Source of the DNA: Halomonas sp. 328
GTDB taxonomy: Bacteria; Pseudomonadota; Gammaproteobacteria; Pseudomonadales; Halomonadaceae
Direction of reading: 5' to 3'
DNA length: 64,000 bases
NCBI RefSeq assembly: GCF_015645095.1
Contig: NZ_JADOTW010000020.1
Location: 1-64,000 of the forward strand
Shown: piece by piece, positions 1-7,933 of the stretch
Position numbering within the stretch: position 1 is the first letter of the stretch
How the letters are laid out: each line of letters opens with the position of its first letter
The notes under the pieces: model-generated
Database searches by the model: none
What the model saw: only the letters and a program-made list of their open reading frames with translations
Told to the model about the DNA's origin: nothing
Made by a program: the position numbers and the translations under genes

Positions 1-1
1 G

Positions 2-85
2 CTGCTGGTGGCAAGCGCAGCCGACAAGCCATGGGGTCATAACGCGCGATTCGGTACCTTCGTGAATAAGGCGGGTTCACGCTAA
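2..85 (+). CDS. Possible 3' end of an upstream gene (partial)
   Basis: An open frame runs in from the window edge and ends at TAA 83-85, giving about 27 residues that end in FGTFVNKAGSR. I do not recognise it. It converges with the minus-strand ABC ATPase that ends at 125. The stretch also has a short GTGAA/TTCAC inverted repeat near 61-80, so it could equally be the end of a mobile element or non-coding DNA. No function can be given. Confidence 0.15.
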   Translation: MLVASAADKPWGHNARFGTFVNKAGSR

Positions 86-124
86 ACGGCGAAGAACCCG
101 AAGTAAGTGCCTGGCCCGGTCGGC

Positions 125-889
125 TCACAGGGCACTGCGAAAGCGCAGGATCCGGCCGTGATCCCTGGGGTCATCGAGGAAGTCCGCCTGCACGCCGAAG
201 GTGCGGCGCAGCCGCTCGACGGTGAGGACCCGCTCGGGCGGGCCGATGTCCACCAGGCGGCCGGCTTCCATCACCCCGATGCGATCACAGGCCATGGCCT
301 GATTGAGGTCGTGCAGGGCGATCACCACCGTGACCGGTAGCCGCCCGACCAGTTGCAGGATCGACAGCTGGTGGCGGATATCCAGGTGGTTGGTGGGCTC
401 GTCGAGCAGCAGGATCCTCGGCCGCTGGGCCAGGGCGCGGGCGATATGCACCCGCTGGCGTTCGCCGCCGGAGAGGGTGTGCCAGAGACGCCCCGCCAGA
501 TGTCCCATATCGACGTCGTCGAGGGCCTGGCCGACGATGGCATCATCCTCGTCGGACCAGGGCCGCAGCGGCGAGAGGAAGGGGGTCCGACCCAGGGCGA
601 CCACCTGGTGAACCACCACCCGGTCGAGGGTCTCCGCCTGCTGCTCGACGAAGGCGAGGGCGCGGGCGATATCCCGCTGGCGCATCCGCTGCATCGGCCG
701 GTCATCCACCAGCACGCGTCCGCGCTTCGGCCGGCGCAGCCCGGCCAAGACCCGTAGCAGGGTGCTCTTGCCCGAGCCATTCGGGCCGATCAGGCCGAAG
801 GTCTCCCCGGGGGCCACCGTGAGGCTGACCTCGCTCAGCAAGCGGTGCCCCTGGATCGTCCAGTCTATGCCTTCCGCGCTCAGTCTCAT
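125..889 (-). CDS. ABC transporter ATP-binding protein, FecE/BtuD type
   Basis: This 254-residue protein should energise uptake of a metal-chelate or corrinoid with the two genes upstream of it. Visible motifs are Walker [10 protein letters not shown] (residues 35-43), the signature LSGGERQR, Walker [12 protein letters not shown] and the switch histidine in ALHDLNQAM. Its ATG overlaps the permease stop as ATGA, so it is translationally coupled. Longer same-frame readings upstream run out of frame through the permease and are not real. Substrate is inferred only from family and the B12 neighbourhood; ferric siderophore is the alternative. Confidence 0.9.
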   Translation of the reverse strand: MRLSAEGIDWTIQGHRLLSEVSLTVAPGETFGLIGPNGSGKSTLLRVLAGLRRPKRGRVLVDDRPMQRMRQRDIARALAFVEQQAETLDRVVVHQVVALGRTPFLSPLRPWSDEDDAIVGQALDDVDMGHLAGRLWHTLSGGERQRVHIARALAQRPRILLLDEPTNHLDIRHQLSILQLVGRLPVTVVIALHDLNQAMACDRIGVMEAGRLVDIGPPERVLTVERLRRTFGVQADFLDDPRDHGRILRFRSAL

Positions 890-1953
890 TGTCTTCTCGT
901 CCCGCGCACCAGGATCATGGCGAAGGCCGGGGCGCCGATCAGCGCCGTGACCACGCCGATCGGCAGCACCTGCCCCGGCACCAGGATGCGCGAGAGGATA
1001 TCCGCGCCGATCAGGAAGACCGCGCCGGCCAGCGCCGAGGCCGGGACCAGCCGGGTGTGGCGGCTGCCGACCAGGAAACGCATGGCATGGGGAATCACCA
1101 GGCCGACGAAGCCGATGGCGCCGACCATGGAGACCATCACCGCGGTGACCAGGGCCATGGCGCCGATCAGCACGCCGCGCACCCGGTTCACGGCGATACC
1201 CAGCGCGGCGGCGCCGTCGGCCCCGAAGGTAAAGGCGTCCAGCGCCTGCCGGTACCACAGGCAGACCAGCAGGCCGCCGAGGGCGGCGGGCAGTCCCAGG
1301 AAGACATCGTCCCAGCGCACGCCGGAGAGGTTGCCCATCAGCCAGAACATGATCCCCCGCGCCTGCTCGGCACTCGCCGACCTGGCGATGATAAAGGCGG
1401 TGAGGGCATTGAAGAGCTGCGAGCCGGCGATACCGGCGAGGATGATGGCCCCCGCGGCCTGGGCACCGCGTCCGCCCCCGGTGCCGCTGCCGGCGGCATG
1501 GGCGAGCAGCACCACCAGGCCGAAGGCCAGCCCCGCCCCGGCGAAGGCGCCGAGGGAGAGCGTCAGGGTGCCGGCGCCGAGCCCGGCGATGGTCACCGCC
1601 ACGGCGCCGGTGGAGGCGCCGGCGGAGATCCCCATCAGGAAGGGATCGGCCAGGGGATTGCGCAGCAGCGCCTGCAGGACCACGCCGGCCAGGGCCAGCC
1701 CGGCGCCGCAACCGGCGGCGAGCAGGGTGCGGCTGAGCCGATAGTTCCAGATGATGCCGGCATCGATGCGATCGACGGCATAGCCGGCCCCCCAGAGCTG
1801 GTTGGCCAGCACCTTGAGGATGGTCTCCACCGGGATCGAGGTCTCGCCGATGGCGGTACCCGCCATGATGGCGATAAACAGGATCGGTGGCGCCAGCCAG
1901 GCCCAGCGCCATGGCAAGCGCACCGATGGAGGCAGGACTATCGACGAATTCAT
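886..1953 (-). CDS. ABC transporter permease, FecCD/BtuC family
   Basis: A 355-residue polytopic inner-membrane protein of the usual FecCD size. Family landmarks are [19 protein letters not shown] near residue 95-115 and [16 protein letters not shown] in the C-terminal third, the loop that contacts the ATPase. It overlaps by 4 nt both the substrate-binding gene before it and the ATPase after it. Together the three genes form a complete type II importer. The substrate is not readable from sequence; cobalamin or its precursors and iron chelates are both possible. Confidence 0.9.
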   Translation of the reverse strand: MNSSIVLPPSVRLPWRWAWLAPPILFIAIMAGTAIGETSIPVETILKVLANQLWGAGYAVDRIDAGIIWNYRLSRTLLAAGCGAGLALAGVVLQALLRNPLADPFLMGISAGASTGAVAVTIAGLGAGTLTLSLGAFAGAGLAFGLVVLLAHAAGSGTGGGRGAQAAGAIILAGIAGSQLFNALTAFIIARSASAEQARGIMFWLMGNLSGVRWDDVFLGLPAALGGLLVCLWYRQALDAFTFGADGAAALGIAVNRVRGVLIGAMALVTAVMVSMVGAIGFVGLVIPHAMRFLVGSRHTRLVPASALAGAVFLIGADILSRILVPGQVLPIGVVTALIGAPAFAMILVRGTRRQ

Positions 1954-2966
1954 CGGTCGAAGGCGAGGGTCGGCAAGGCGTCGACCAGGGTTTCGAGGCC
2001 GACGAGGGTGCGCATGGTGGCGCTCATTGCATGGGCATCCATCTCGATGATGCGGCCGTTGCGTACCGCCGACATCTCCCGGGTCACCGGGTCGCTATGC
2101 AGAAAGTCGAGCTTTTCGGCGATATCGTCGGCCGGGTAGCGACGACGATCCATGCGGGCCACCACGATGATATCCGGGTCGGCCCGGGCGATGGATTCCC
2201 AGCCGACGGTGGGCCACTCCTCATCGGATGCCACCACGTTGCGGATGCCCAGCGCGTCCATCATATAGCCCGGTGCACCGAGCCGGCCGGCGACATAGGG
2301 ATCGGCGGATCGGTCGGGGGAAGAGAACCAGAATACCGCCGACAACTCCTCCGGCAGTTCCAGGGCCTCGGCAGCGGCGATGGCAGTCGCCTCGCGCGCT
2401 TCCAGGTCGGCCACCAGCGCCTGCCCGGCCTCCTGGACGTCGAAGATGGTGGCCAGCTCGCGGATGCCCTTGTAGACCGCCTCGGGGGAGAAGGCGGCGA
2501 CGCGAGTGCCGTCGCCGCCGGTGCTGTTGTCCTTGGTATCGCAATCCGCCGGCATCACATAGGTGGCGATGCCCAGCTCGTGAAACTGCTCGCGGGTCGC
2601 GACGCTGCCGGTGGGGCCGATATGCCACTCATACTGGGCGGCGACGAGCTCGGGGCGGCGGTTGACCACGGCCTCGAAACTCGGGTCGTTGTCGGCCAAT
2701 CGCTCGATGCCGGCATTGACCTCGCGGAACTCCGGCAGCACCGGAGTGAACCAGACCGAGGTGCCGGACACCCGCTCGGCCAGTCCCAGGGCATAGAGGA
2801 TCTCGGTGGCCGACTGGCCGACGGTGACCGTGCTTTCCGGTGCGGATGGGACGCTGATTTCCATGCCGCAGTTGGTCAATGTCAGCGGATAATTCGTGCC
2901 ATCTGACAGGGCATGGGAGGCGGGAATTATCGATAACATGGCCAGTAGATGGCGAGCGAATTTCAT
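1950..2966 (-). CDS. Periplasmic substrate-binding protein of a metal-chelate-type ABC importer
   Basis: A 338-residue protein with an N-terminal signal peptide (about residues 1-19, cleavage after SHA) and a class III binding-protein body. The conserved pattern TEILYALGLAERVSGTSVW, then FEAVVNRRPELV and PVTREMSAVRNGR, closely recalls the group named 'putative F420-0 ABC transporter' binding proteins in actinobacteria. No F420 gene is seen here, so that name should not be transferred. It is the first gene of the operon, and its ATG is preceded by a GGAAGAAAG-like ribosome site. A corrinoid or siderophore is the likely ligand by family and position. Confidence 0.85.
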   Translation of the reverse strand: MKFARHLLAMLSIIPASHALSDGTNYPLTLTNCGMEISVPSAPESTVTVGQSATEILYALGLAERVSGTSVWFTPVLPEFREVNAGIERLADNDPSFEAVVNRRPELVAAQYEWHIGPTGSVATREQFHELGIATYVMPADCDTKDNSTGGDGTRVAAFSPEAVYKGIRELATIFDVQEAGQALVADLEAREATAIAAAEALELPEELSAVFWFSSPDRSADPYVAGRLGAPGYMMDALGIRNVVASDEEWPTVGWESIARADPDIIVVARMDRRRYPADDIAEKLDFLHSDPVTREMSAVRNGRIIEMDAHAMSATMRTLVGLETLVDALPTLAFDR

Positions 2967-3328
2967 AAACTTTCTTCCGGTAATATTTGGATAATGGATA
3001 CTGAATTAACGCTAAGTTTTGGTTCATCGAAGATCAGAGTGAAGCCACGGAATAGCTGATTTTCGACAGGCTATTGTGGGAGTTCGGCTATGCCGAACGA
3101 TTGGCGCCGTCAGGCGCCTTGGTGCTTCCCAGGATCGCCCTTCGGGCGATATCGCGCGGAATCCGCGCTCCCACAATGGCATTCACGTCAGAGTGCGAAG
3201 AACCTAAGTTTTTGGCGGTAAATCGATAAATAAGCCGCGTCTTGCATGATGGGGCTCGTCGCTCTCCCCGGGGAGTCGGCGCAAGCGGCGAAGATCATGG
3301 AGGAAGTCGGCACAAAAAAACAAGCCCG
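2967..3328. other. Intergenic region, no gene seen
   Basis: Together with the riboswitch leader this gap of about 740 bp contains no convincing gene. It should hold the minus-strand promoter for the ABC importer and the plus-strand promoter of the cob operon. A palindromic repeat element occupies 3073-3178. The short frames here lack Shine-Dalgarno sequences and recognisable domains. Confidence 0.6.
3073..3178 (+). repeat. REP/REPIN-like palindromic element, copy 1
   Basis: The element is bounded by ATTGTGGGAG and CTCCCACAAT, perfect 10-bp inverted ends. Inside are successive hairpins: TTCGG-ctatg-CCGAA, GGCGCC-gtca-GGCGCC and a GATCGCCC/GGGCGAT stem. Related copies lie at 17512-17634 and, inverted, at 22619-22703. 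Stem sequences differ between copies while pairing is kept. Confidence 0.8.
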
Positions 3329-3329
3329 G

Positions 3330-3358
3330 TTGCCGCCGGTGCGGTTCTTGCTTTAGGA
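3330..3358 (+). promoter_or_regulatory. Candidate sigma-70 promoter for the cob riboswitch transcript
   Basis: TTGCCG at 3330-3335 and TTAGGA at 3353-3358 are 17 bp apart and sit just before the riboswitch. The -10 box is a weak match, so this is a tentative call from position and spacing. Confidence 0.35.
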
Positions 3359-3364
3359 TGGCCC

Positions 3365-3563
3365 GACTGAAAATGGGTGCCCCTGCCTGCAGGGGATAAT
3401 CGGGAAGTATGGTGAGGCCTCGCGCCGATCCCATCGCTGCCCCCGCAACGGTAATGAGTGAAACGCCTGCGACGACCACTGGCATCCGCCGGGAAGGTGC
3501 AGGCGACGGCACGGCGCCGAGACGATCTGCGCCATGCCCTCCTCGAGCCCGGAGACCGGCCCA
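3365..3563 (+). ncRNA. Cobalamin riboswitch upstream of the cob operon
   Basis: The leader carries the conserved cobalamin-riboswitch blocks in order: GGGTGCCC, a GGGAAG...GGTGAGGCC segment, GCTGCCCCCGCAACGGTAA, CCACTGGCATCCGCCGGGAAGG, and the B12 box AGCCCGGAGACCGGCC at about 3546-3561. A strong hairpin CCCGACGG-ggcat-CCGTCGGG at 3634-3654 follows and may be the expression platform. It should repress the downstream chelatase-cob genes when adenosylcobalamin is plentiful. Confidence 0.92.
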
Positions 3564-3706
3564 TTATTTCGTTCATCCAGTGACGGTGCGGTGGGCACCG
3601 GGGATAGTCTGCCTGTGATTCCTTTCCTAGCTTCCCGACGGGGCATCCGTCGGGGGCCGCGGCTGGTCGTGTGCCAGGCCCCGACGCCGTGTCGGGCGGT
3701 GGCGCC

Positions 3707-5446
3707 ATGAGCCCCGTGGCCGAGTTCCCCTTCGTCGCCGTGGTCGGCCAGCCGGCCCTCAAGACCGCCCTGCTGCTCAACGCCATCGACCCCCGGGTGG
3801 GGGGCGTGCTGATCAGCGGACCCCGCGGCAGCGCCAAGTCCACCCTGGCCCGGGCGCTGGCGGCGATCCTCCCCGACACCGCCGAGGGGCGCCGGCCGCC
3901 CTTCGTCACCCTGCCGCTGGGCGCCAGCGAGGAGCGTCTGACCGGCAGCCTGGACCTGCAGCGGGTGCTGTCCGAGCGCGAGGCGGCCTTCCAGCCGGGG
4001 CTGCTGGCCAGGGCGGACGGCGGCGTGCTCTACGTCGACGAGGTCAACCTGCTGCCGGACTCCCTGGTGGACCTGCTGCTCGACGCGGCGGCCAGCGGCG
4101 TCAACAGCGTCGAGCGCGACGGCATCAGCCATCGCCATCCCGCCCGCTTCGCCCTGATCGGCACCATGAATCCCGACGAGGGGGAGCTGCGCCCCCAGTT
4201 GCTCGACCGCTTCGGCCTCTGCCTCGAGCTCGAGGCGGCGGTGGGCGTCGAGGAGCGCATCGCCATCCTGCACCAGCGGGAGGCCTTCGACCGTGACCCC
4301 GAGGGTTTCGTGGCGAGCCATGCCGAGGCCCAGGCCGCGCTGACCCACCGCCTGAGCCAGGCGCAGCGGGTGCTGCCCGACGTGACCACCGACCCCTGGG
4401 TCTACGAGCATATCGCCCGGGGCTGCGAGGCCGCCGGCGTCGAGGGCCTGCGGGCGGACGTGACCTGGCATCGCGCGGCCCGGGCCCATGCCGCCTGGCG
4501 CGGCGCGACCAAGGTGACCCAGGAGGACCTGGAGACCGTCGCGCCCTGGGTACTGGCCCATCGCCGCACCCGGGAGCCCCGGCCCGATCACACGCCGCCG
4601 TCCGGTGGCCTAGGCGGGCAGGGCGGCTCCGATGGCGGGGCGGGCGGCGGTGCCGCGTCCGGCGACGGCCAGGCCGGCCCGACTGGAGAGGGGCAGTGGG
4701 GCGCCATGCCACCGCAGGCCCAGCCGAGCATCGACGTGCCGGCCCAGGCGCTGCCGACGACCGAGGCGCCGGCACGTACCGCCGCCGCCTCGCCCGCGGC
4801 GACAGCACCGCGGGGGACCTGGCCGCAGGGCGGGCCGGGGCGGCAGCGTTCCGGTGGCGAGGCCAGGCCGCGCCGGCCGGACTGGTTCGCCACCCTGGTA
4901 GCCAACCGCGGCCGCTGGCCCTGGCGGGAACTGCGCTATCGCCGGGGCCGCGCTAGACAGCCGCTGGTGCACCTGGTGCTGTTGGATACCTCCGCCTCCA
5001 CCCTGGGCGGGCAGCGGCTGGGTCGCGCCAAGGGGCTGGTGGAGCGGCTGGGGCGCGAGGCCTACGCGGCCCGGGAGCAACTGGCGGTGCTGGGCTTCGG
5101 CAACGACGGCGTCACGCCGCTGGTGCCGCGGCGTCGCGCCCCCAAGGCGCTGCCCGGGCGGCTCGAGGCCGCCGGTGGTGGTGGCGGCACGCCGCTGCGC
5201 GAGGCGATCCAGCACGCGGCGCGGCTGATTCGCCGGTGGCGCCGGCAGGACGCCGGCCTGCGGGTGCGCACCTACCTGATCACCGACGGCCGCACCCGCC
5301 AGCCCCTCGACGGCCTGCCGTCGCTGGGGGAGTGCGTGGTCGTGGATACCGAAGCGGCCGCCGTCAAGCGCGGCCGCGGCGCGCTAATCGCCGCGCAATT
5401 GGGCGCCCGCTATCACCCCTTCTCCAGTAGAGAGTCCCATGACTAA
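3707..5446 (+). CDS. Fused ChlI/ChlD-type AAA+ and VWA chelatase subunit, probable partner of CobN
   Basis: A 579-residue protein. The N-terminal AAA+ domain has Walker A GPRGSAKST (about 38-46), Walker B YVDEVNLL and TMNPDEGEL. A Gly/Pro/Ala-rich linker (about 300-390) leads to a C-terminal von Willebrand A domain with the metal-site motif DTSAS near residue 427 and LITDG. This is the BchI+BchD layout in one chain. As first gene of the cob operon and close to cobN, it probably supplies ATPase power for cobalt insertion in place of CobS/CobT. The frame opens earlier at GTG 3671, but ATG 3707 leaves the AAA core intact and drops a low-complexity start. It overlaps cobB by 8 nt. Confidence 0.85.
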   Translation: MSPVAEFPFVAVVGQPALKTALLLNAIDPRVGGVLISGPRGSAKSTLARALAAILPDTAEGRRPPFVTLPLGASEERLTGSLDLQRVLSEREAAFQPGLLARADGGVLYVDEVNLLPDSLVDLLLDAAASGVNSVERDGISHRHPARFALIGTMNPDEGELRPQLLDRFGLCLELEAAVGVEERIAILHQREAFDRDPEGFVASHAEAQAALTHRLSQAQRVLPDVTTDPWVYEHIARGCEAAGVEGLRADVTWHRAARAHAAWRGATKVTQEDLETVAPWVLAHRRTREPRPDHTPPSGGLGGQGGSDGGAGGGAASGDGQAGPTGEGQWGAMPPQAQPSIDVPAQALPTTEAPARTAAASPAATAPRGTWPQGGPGRQRSGGEARPRRPDWFATLVANRGRWPWRELRYRRGRARQPLVHLVLLDTSASTLGGQRLGRAKGLVERLGREAYAAREQLAVLGFGNDGVTPLVPRRRAPKALPGRLEAAGGGGGTPLREAIQHAARLIRRWRRQDAGLRVRTYLITDGRTRQPLDGLPSLGECVVVDTEAAAVKRGRGALIAAQLGARYHPFSSRESHD

Positions 5447-6815
5447 GCCGACCGAGGCGGCGAGCGCCGCCTGTCCCGCCCTCTTTATCGCCGCCCCGGC
5501 CTCGGGGCAGGGCAAGACCACGGTGACCGCGGCCCTGGCCCGGCTGCTGCGCAACCGGGGCAAGGTGGTGCGGGTCTTCAAGACCGGCCCCGACTACCTG
5601 GACCCGCGGGTGCTGGCCCAGGCCTCCGGGCGGCCGGTGGACCCCCTCGACCTGTGGATGGCCGGCGAGGCCGATTGCCGCCGGCGCCTGTACGAGGCCG
5701 CCCGGGAGGCGGACCTGATCCTGGTGGAGGGCGCCATGGGGCTGTTCGATGGCGAGCCCTCCAGCGCCGACCTGGCGGCGCTGTTCGACCTGCCGCTGGC
5801 CATCGTCATGGACGTCAAGGGCATGGCCCAGACCGCGGCGGCGCTGGTGGCCGGCCTGGCGGGGTTCCGCGATGACGTGCGCATCGCCGGGCTGATCGCC
5901 AACGCCTGCGGCTCCCGGCGCCACCGGGAGCTGATCGAGGCTGCGCTGCCGGCCGAGATTCCGCTGCTGGCCGCGGTGCCCCGGGATGCCGCTCTGGCCC
6001 TGCCGGAGCGCCACCTGGGGCTGGTCCAGGCCGAGGAGATCCGCGACGACCTGGAGGCCCGCTTTGAGGCCGGCGCCGCCGCACTCGAGGCCGAGGGGCT
6101 GGCGGAGGCGCTGCTGGCGCTGCCGCCGGTCACCTTCGCGGCGCCGCCCCAGGCCGCCACGGCGCCCCTGCCGTCGCTGCGGGGCCGGACTATTGGCGTG
6201 GCCCGGGACGCGGCCTTCAGCTTTATCTACCAGGCCAACCTGGAGCTGCTGGAGCGCATGGGCGCGAGCCTGCGCTTCTTCTCGCCGCTCACCGACAGCC
6301 GCTTGCCGCCCTGCGATGCCCTCTGGCTGCCGGGGGGCTACCCGGAGCTGCACGCCGCTCGGCTTGCGGCGAACGTGCCGATGCGCGAGGCGATCCAGGG
6401 CTTCTTCGCCGCGGACAAGCCGATCCTCGCCGAGTGTGGCGGCCTGCTCTACTGCCTGGAGAGCCTGACCGATGTGGACGGCGAGACCCACGCCATGCTG
6501 GGGCTGCTGCCCGGCCGGGGCGCCATGCGCGGGCGGCGCGGCTGCCAGGGGATGCAGACCGCCGAGCTGCCGGAGGGGCCGGTGCGTGGGCACGCCCATC
6601 ACCGCTCGGTGGCGGAAGGCACGCCTGAGCCCATCGCCTTCGGCCGGCGCCAGCGCCACCCCGCGCCGGGGGAGGCCATCTATCGTGAGCGCGGCCTGAC
6701 GGCCACCTACCTGCACCTCTACTTCCCCGATAACCCCGCCGCCCTGGCCCGGCTTTTTGCGTCGAGCGGGCAGCCGGCATGCGCGACCATAGAGACTGAG
6801 GAGTCCCAAGGATGA
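5439..6815 (+). CDS. cobB: Hydrogenobyrinic/cobyrinic acid a,c-diamide synthase
   Basis: A 458-residue ATP- and glutamine-dependent amidase that converts the corrin a and c carboxylates to amides. The N-terminal dethiobiotin-synthetase-like ATPase has PASGQGKTTVT (about 20-30) and KTGPDYLDP. The C-terminal class I glutamine amidotransferase domain carries the nucleophile in LAECGGLLYC (about Cys332) and the YLHLYFPDNP end with its catalytic histidine. In the aerobic route it makes the CobN substrate, which fits its place beside cobW and cobN. It overlaps both neighbours. Confidence 0.95.
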   Translation: MTKPTEAASAACPALFIAAPASGQGKTTVTAALARLLRNRGKVVRVFKTGPDYLDPRVLAQASGRPVDPLDLWMAGEADCRRRLYEAAREADLILVEGAMGLFDGEPSSADLAALFDLPLAIVMDVKGMAQTAAALVAGLAGFRDDVRIAGLIANACGSRRHRELIEAALPAEIPLLAAVPRDAALALPERHLGLVQAEEIRDDLEARFEAGAAALEAEGLAEALLALPPVTFAAPPQAATAPLPSLRGRTIGVARDAAFSFIYQANLELLERMGASLRFFSPLTDSRLPPCDALWLPGGYPELHAARLAANVPMREAIQGFFAADKPILAECGGLLYCLESLTDVDGETHAMLGLLPGRGAMRGRRGCQGMQTAELPEGPVRGHAHHRSVAEGTPEPIAFGRRQRHPAPGEAIYRERGLTATYLHLYFPDNPAALARLFASSGQPACATIETEESQG

Positions 6816-7933
6816 ACCTGAACAAGATCCCCGCCACGGTGGTGACCGGCTTCCTGGGCAGCGGCAAGACGACGCTGCTGGCCGGCATGCTGCGCCAGGT
6901 CACCGGCAAGCGCATCGCCGTTATCGTCAACGAGTTCGGCGAGCAGGACATCGACTCCAGCCTGCTGCGCGGCTGCGCCCTCGGCTGTGATGAAGAGGGG
7001 GAAGACGCCCCCGTGGAGCTCGAGCGCGGCATCTATGAGCTGGCCAACGGCTGCATCTGCTGCACCGTGGAGGAGGAGTTCCTGCCGGTGATGAAGCAGC
7101 TGGTGGCCCGCCGCGACGATATCGACCATATCCTTATCGAGACCAGCGGCCTGGCCCTGCCCAAGCCGCTGGTCCAGGCCTTCAACTGGCCGGAAGTGCG
7201 CCAGCACTGCACCGTGGACGCCATCATCACCGTGATCGACGGCCCAGCGGTGGCCGCCGGCCGCTACGCCAGCGACGTCGACAAGGTGGAGGCCCAGCGC
7301 CGGGCCGACGAGAGCCTGGATCACGACCCCAGCCTGCGCGAGCTGCTCGACGACCAGCTCAGCGCCGCCGACCTGGTGCTGGTCACCAAGACCGATCTGC
7401 TCGCCCCGGATGAGCGGGCTCGAGTGGAAGCGCTGGTGGCCCAGCGGGTGCCGGCCTCGGTCAAGACCCTGTTTATCGACCAGCGTGCCTATGGTGACCA
7501 GTCTCGGGCCGCGGACCGGGCCCAGTTGGAGGCCCTGATGGGCATCGGCGCGGCCAGCGAGGAGCATATCGACCGCATCGACAACCACCACGATCGCCAC
7601 CACGCCGAGGGGGCCCACCACGACCACGCCCACGATCACTTCGACTCCTGCGTGATCCGCCTGGGCGAGGTGGACGGCGAGGCCCTGGCGGCGCGCCTCC
7701 AGGCGCTGCTGCAGGGCCACGAGATATACCGCGCTAAGGGCTTCGCGGCCCTGCCGGGCAAGCCCATGCGCCGGGTGATCCAGGCCGTGGGCGAGCGCCT
7801 CGACGGCTACTTCGACCGCCTCTGGGCGCCGGACGAACCGCGCGCTACCCAGCTCGTGATCATCGGCAAGGGGCTGGATAGCGAGGCCCTGCACGCCGCC
7901 CTGGCGGGCGCCGAGATCGCGACGGCGCCCTGA
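6812..7933 (+). CDS. cobW: CobW, GTP-binding metallochaperone
   Basis: A 373-residue COG0523/G3E GTPase with P-loop GFLGSGKTT near the N-terminus, the metal-binding CxCC motif in NGCICCTVEEE (about residues 78-85), TKTD for guanine recognition and a histidine-rich stretch (HHDRHHAEGAHHDHAHDH, about 260-280). Family members deliver metal; next to cobN the likely cargo is cobalt(II) for corrin insertion. ATG overlaps the cobB stop by 4 nt, and its stop overlaps the cobN start as TGATG. Confidence 0.95.
   Translation: MNLNKIPATVVTGFLGSGKTTLLAGMLRQVTGKRIAVIVNEFGEQDIDSSLLRGCALGCDEEGEDAPVELERGIYELANGCICCTVEEEFLPVMKQLVARRDDIDHILIETSGLALPKPLVQAFNWPEVRQHCTVDAIITVIDGPAVAAGRYASDVDKVEAQRRADESLDHDPSLRELLDDQLSAADLVLVTKTDLLAPDERARVEALVAQRVPASVKTLFIDQRAYGDQSRAADRAQLEALMGIGAASEEHIDRIDNHHDRHHAEGAHHDHAHDHFDSCVIRLGEVDGEALAARLQALLQGHEIYRAKGFAALPGKPMRRVIQAVGERLDGYFDRLWAPDEPRATQLVIIGKGLDSEALHAALAGAEIATAP

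Noticed and set aside
125-1912. A long minus-strand frame running through both the permease and the ABC ATPase
   Set aside because: Only its C-terminal 254 residues are a real protein; the rest is the permease gene read in the wrong frame.
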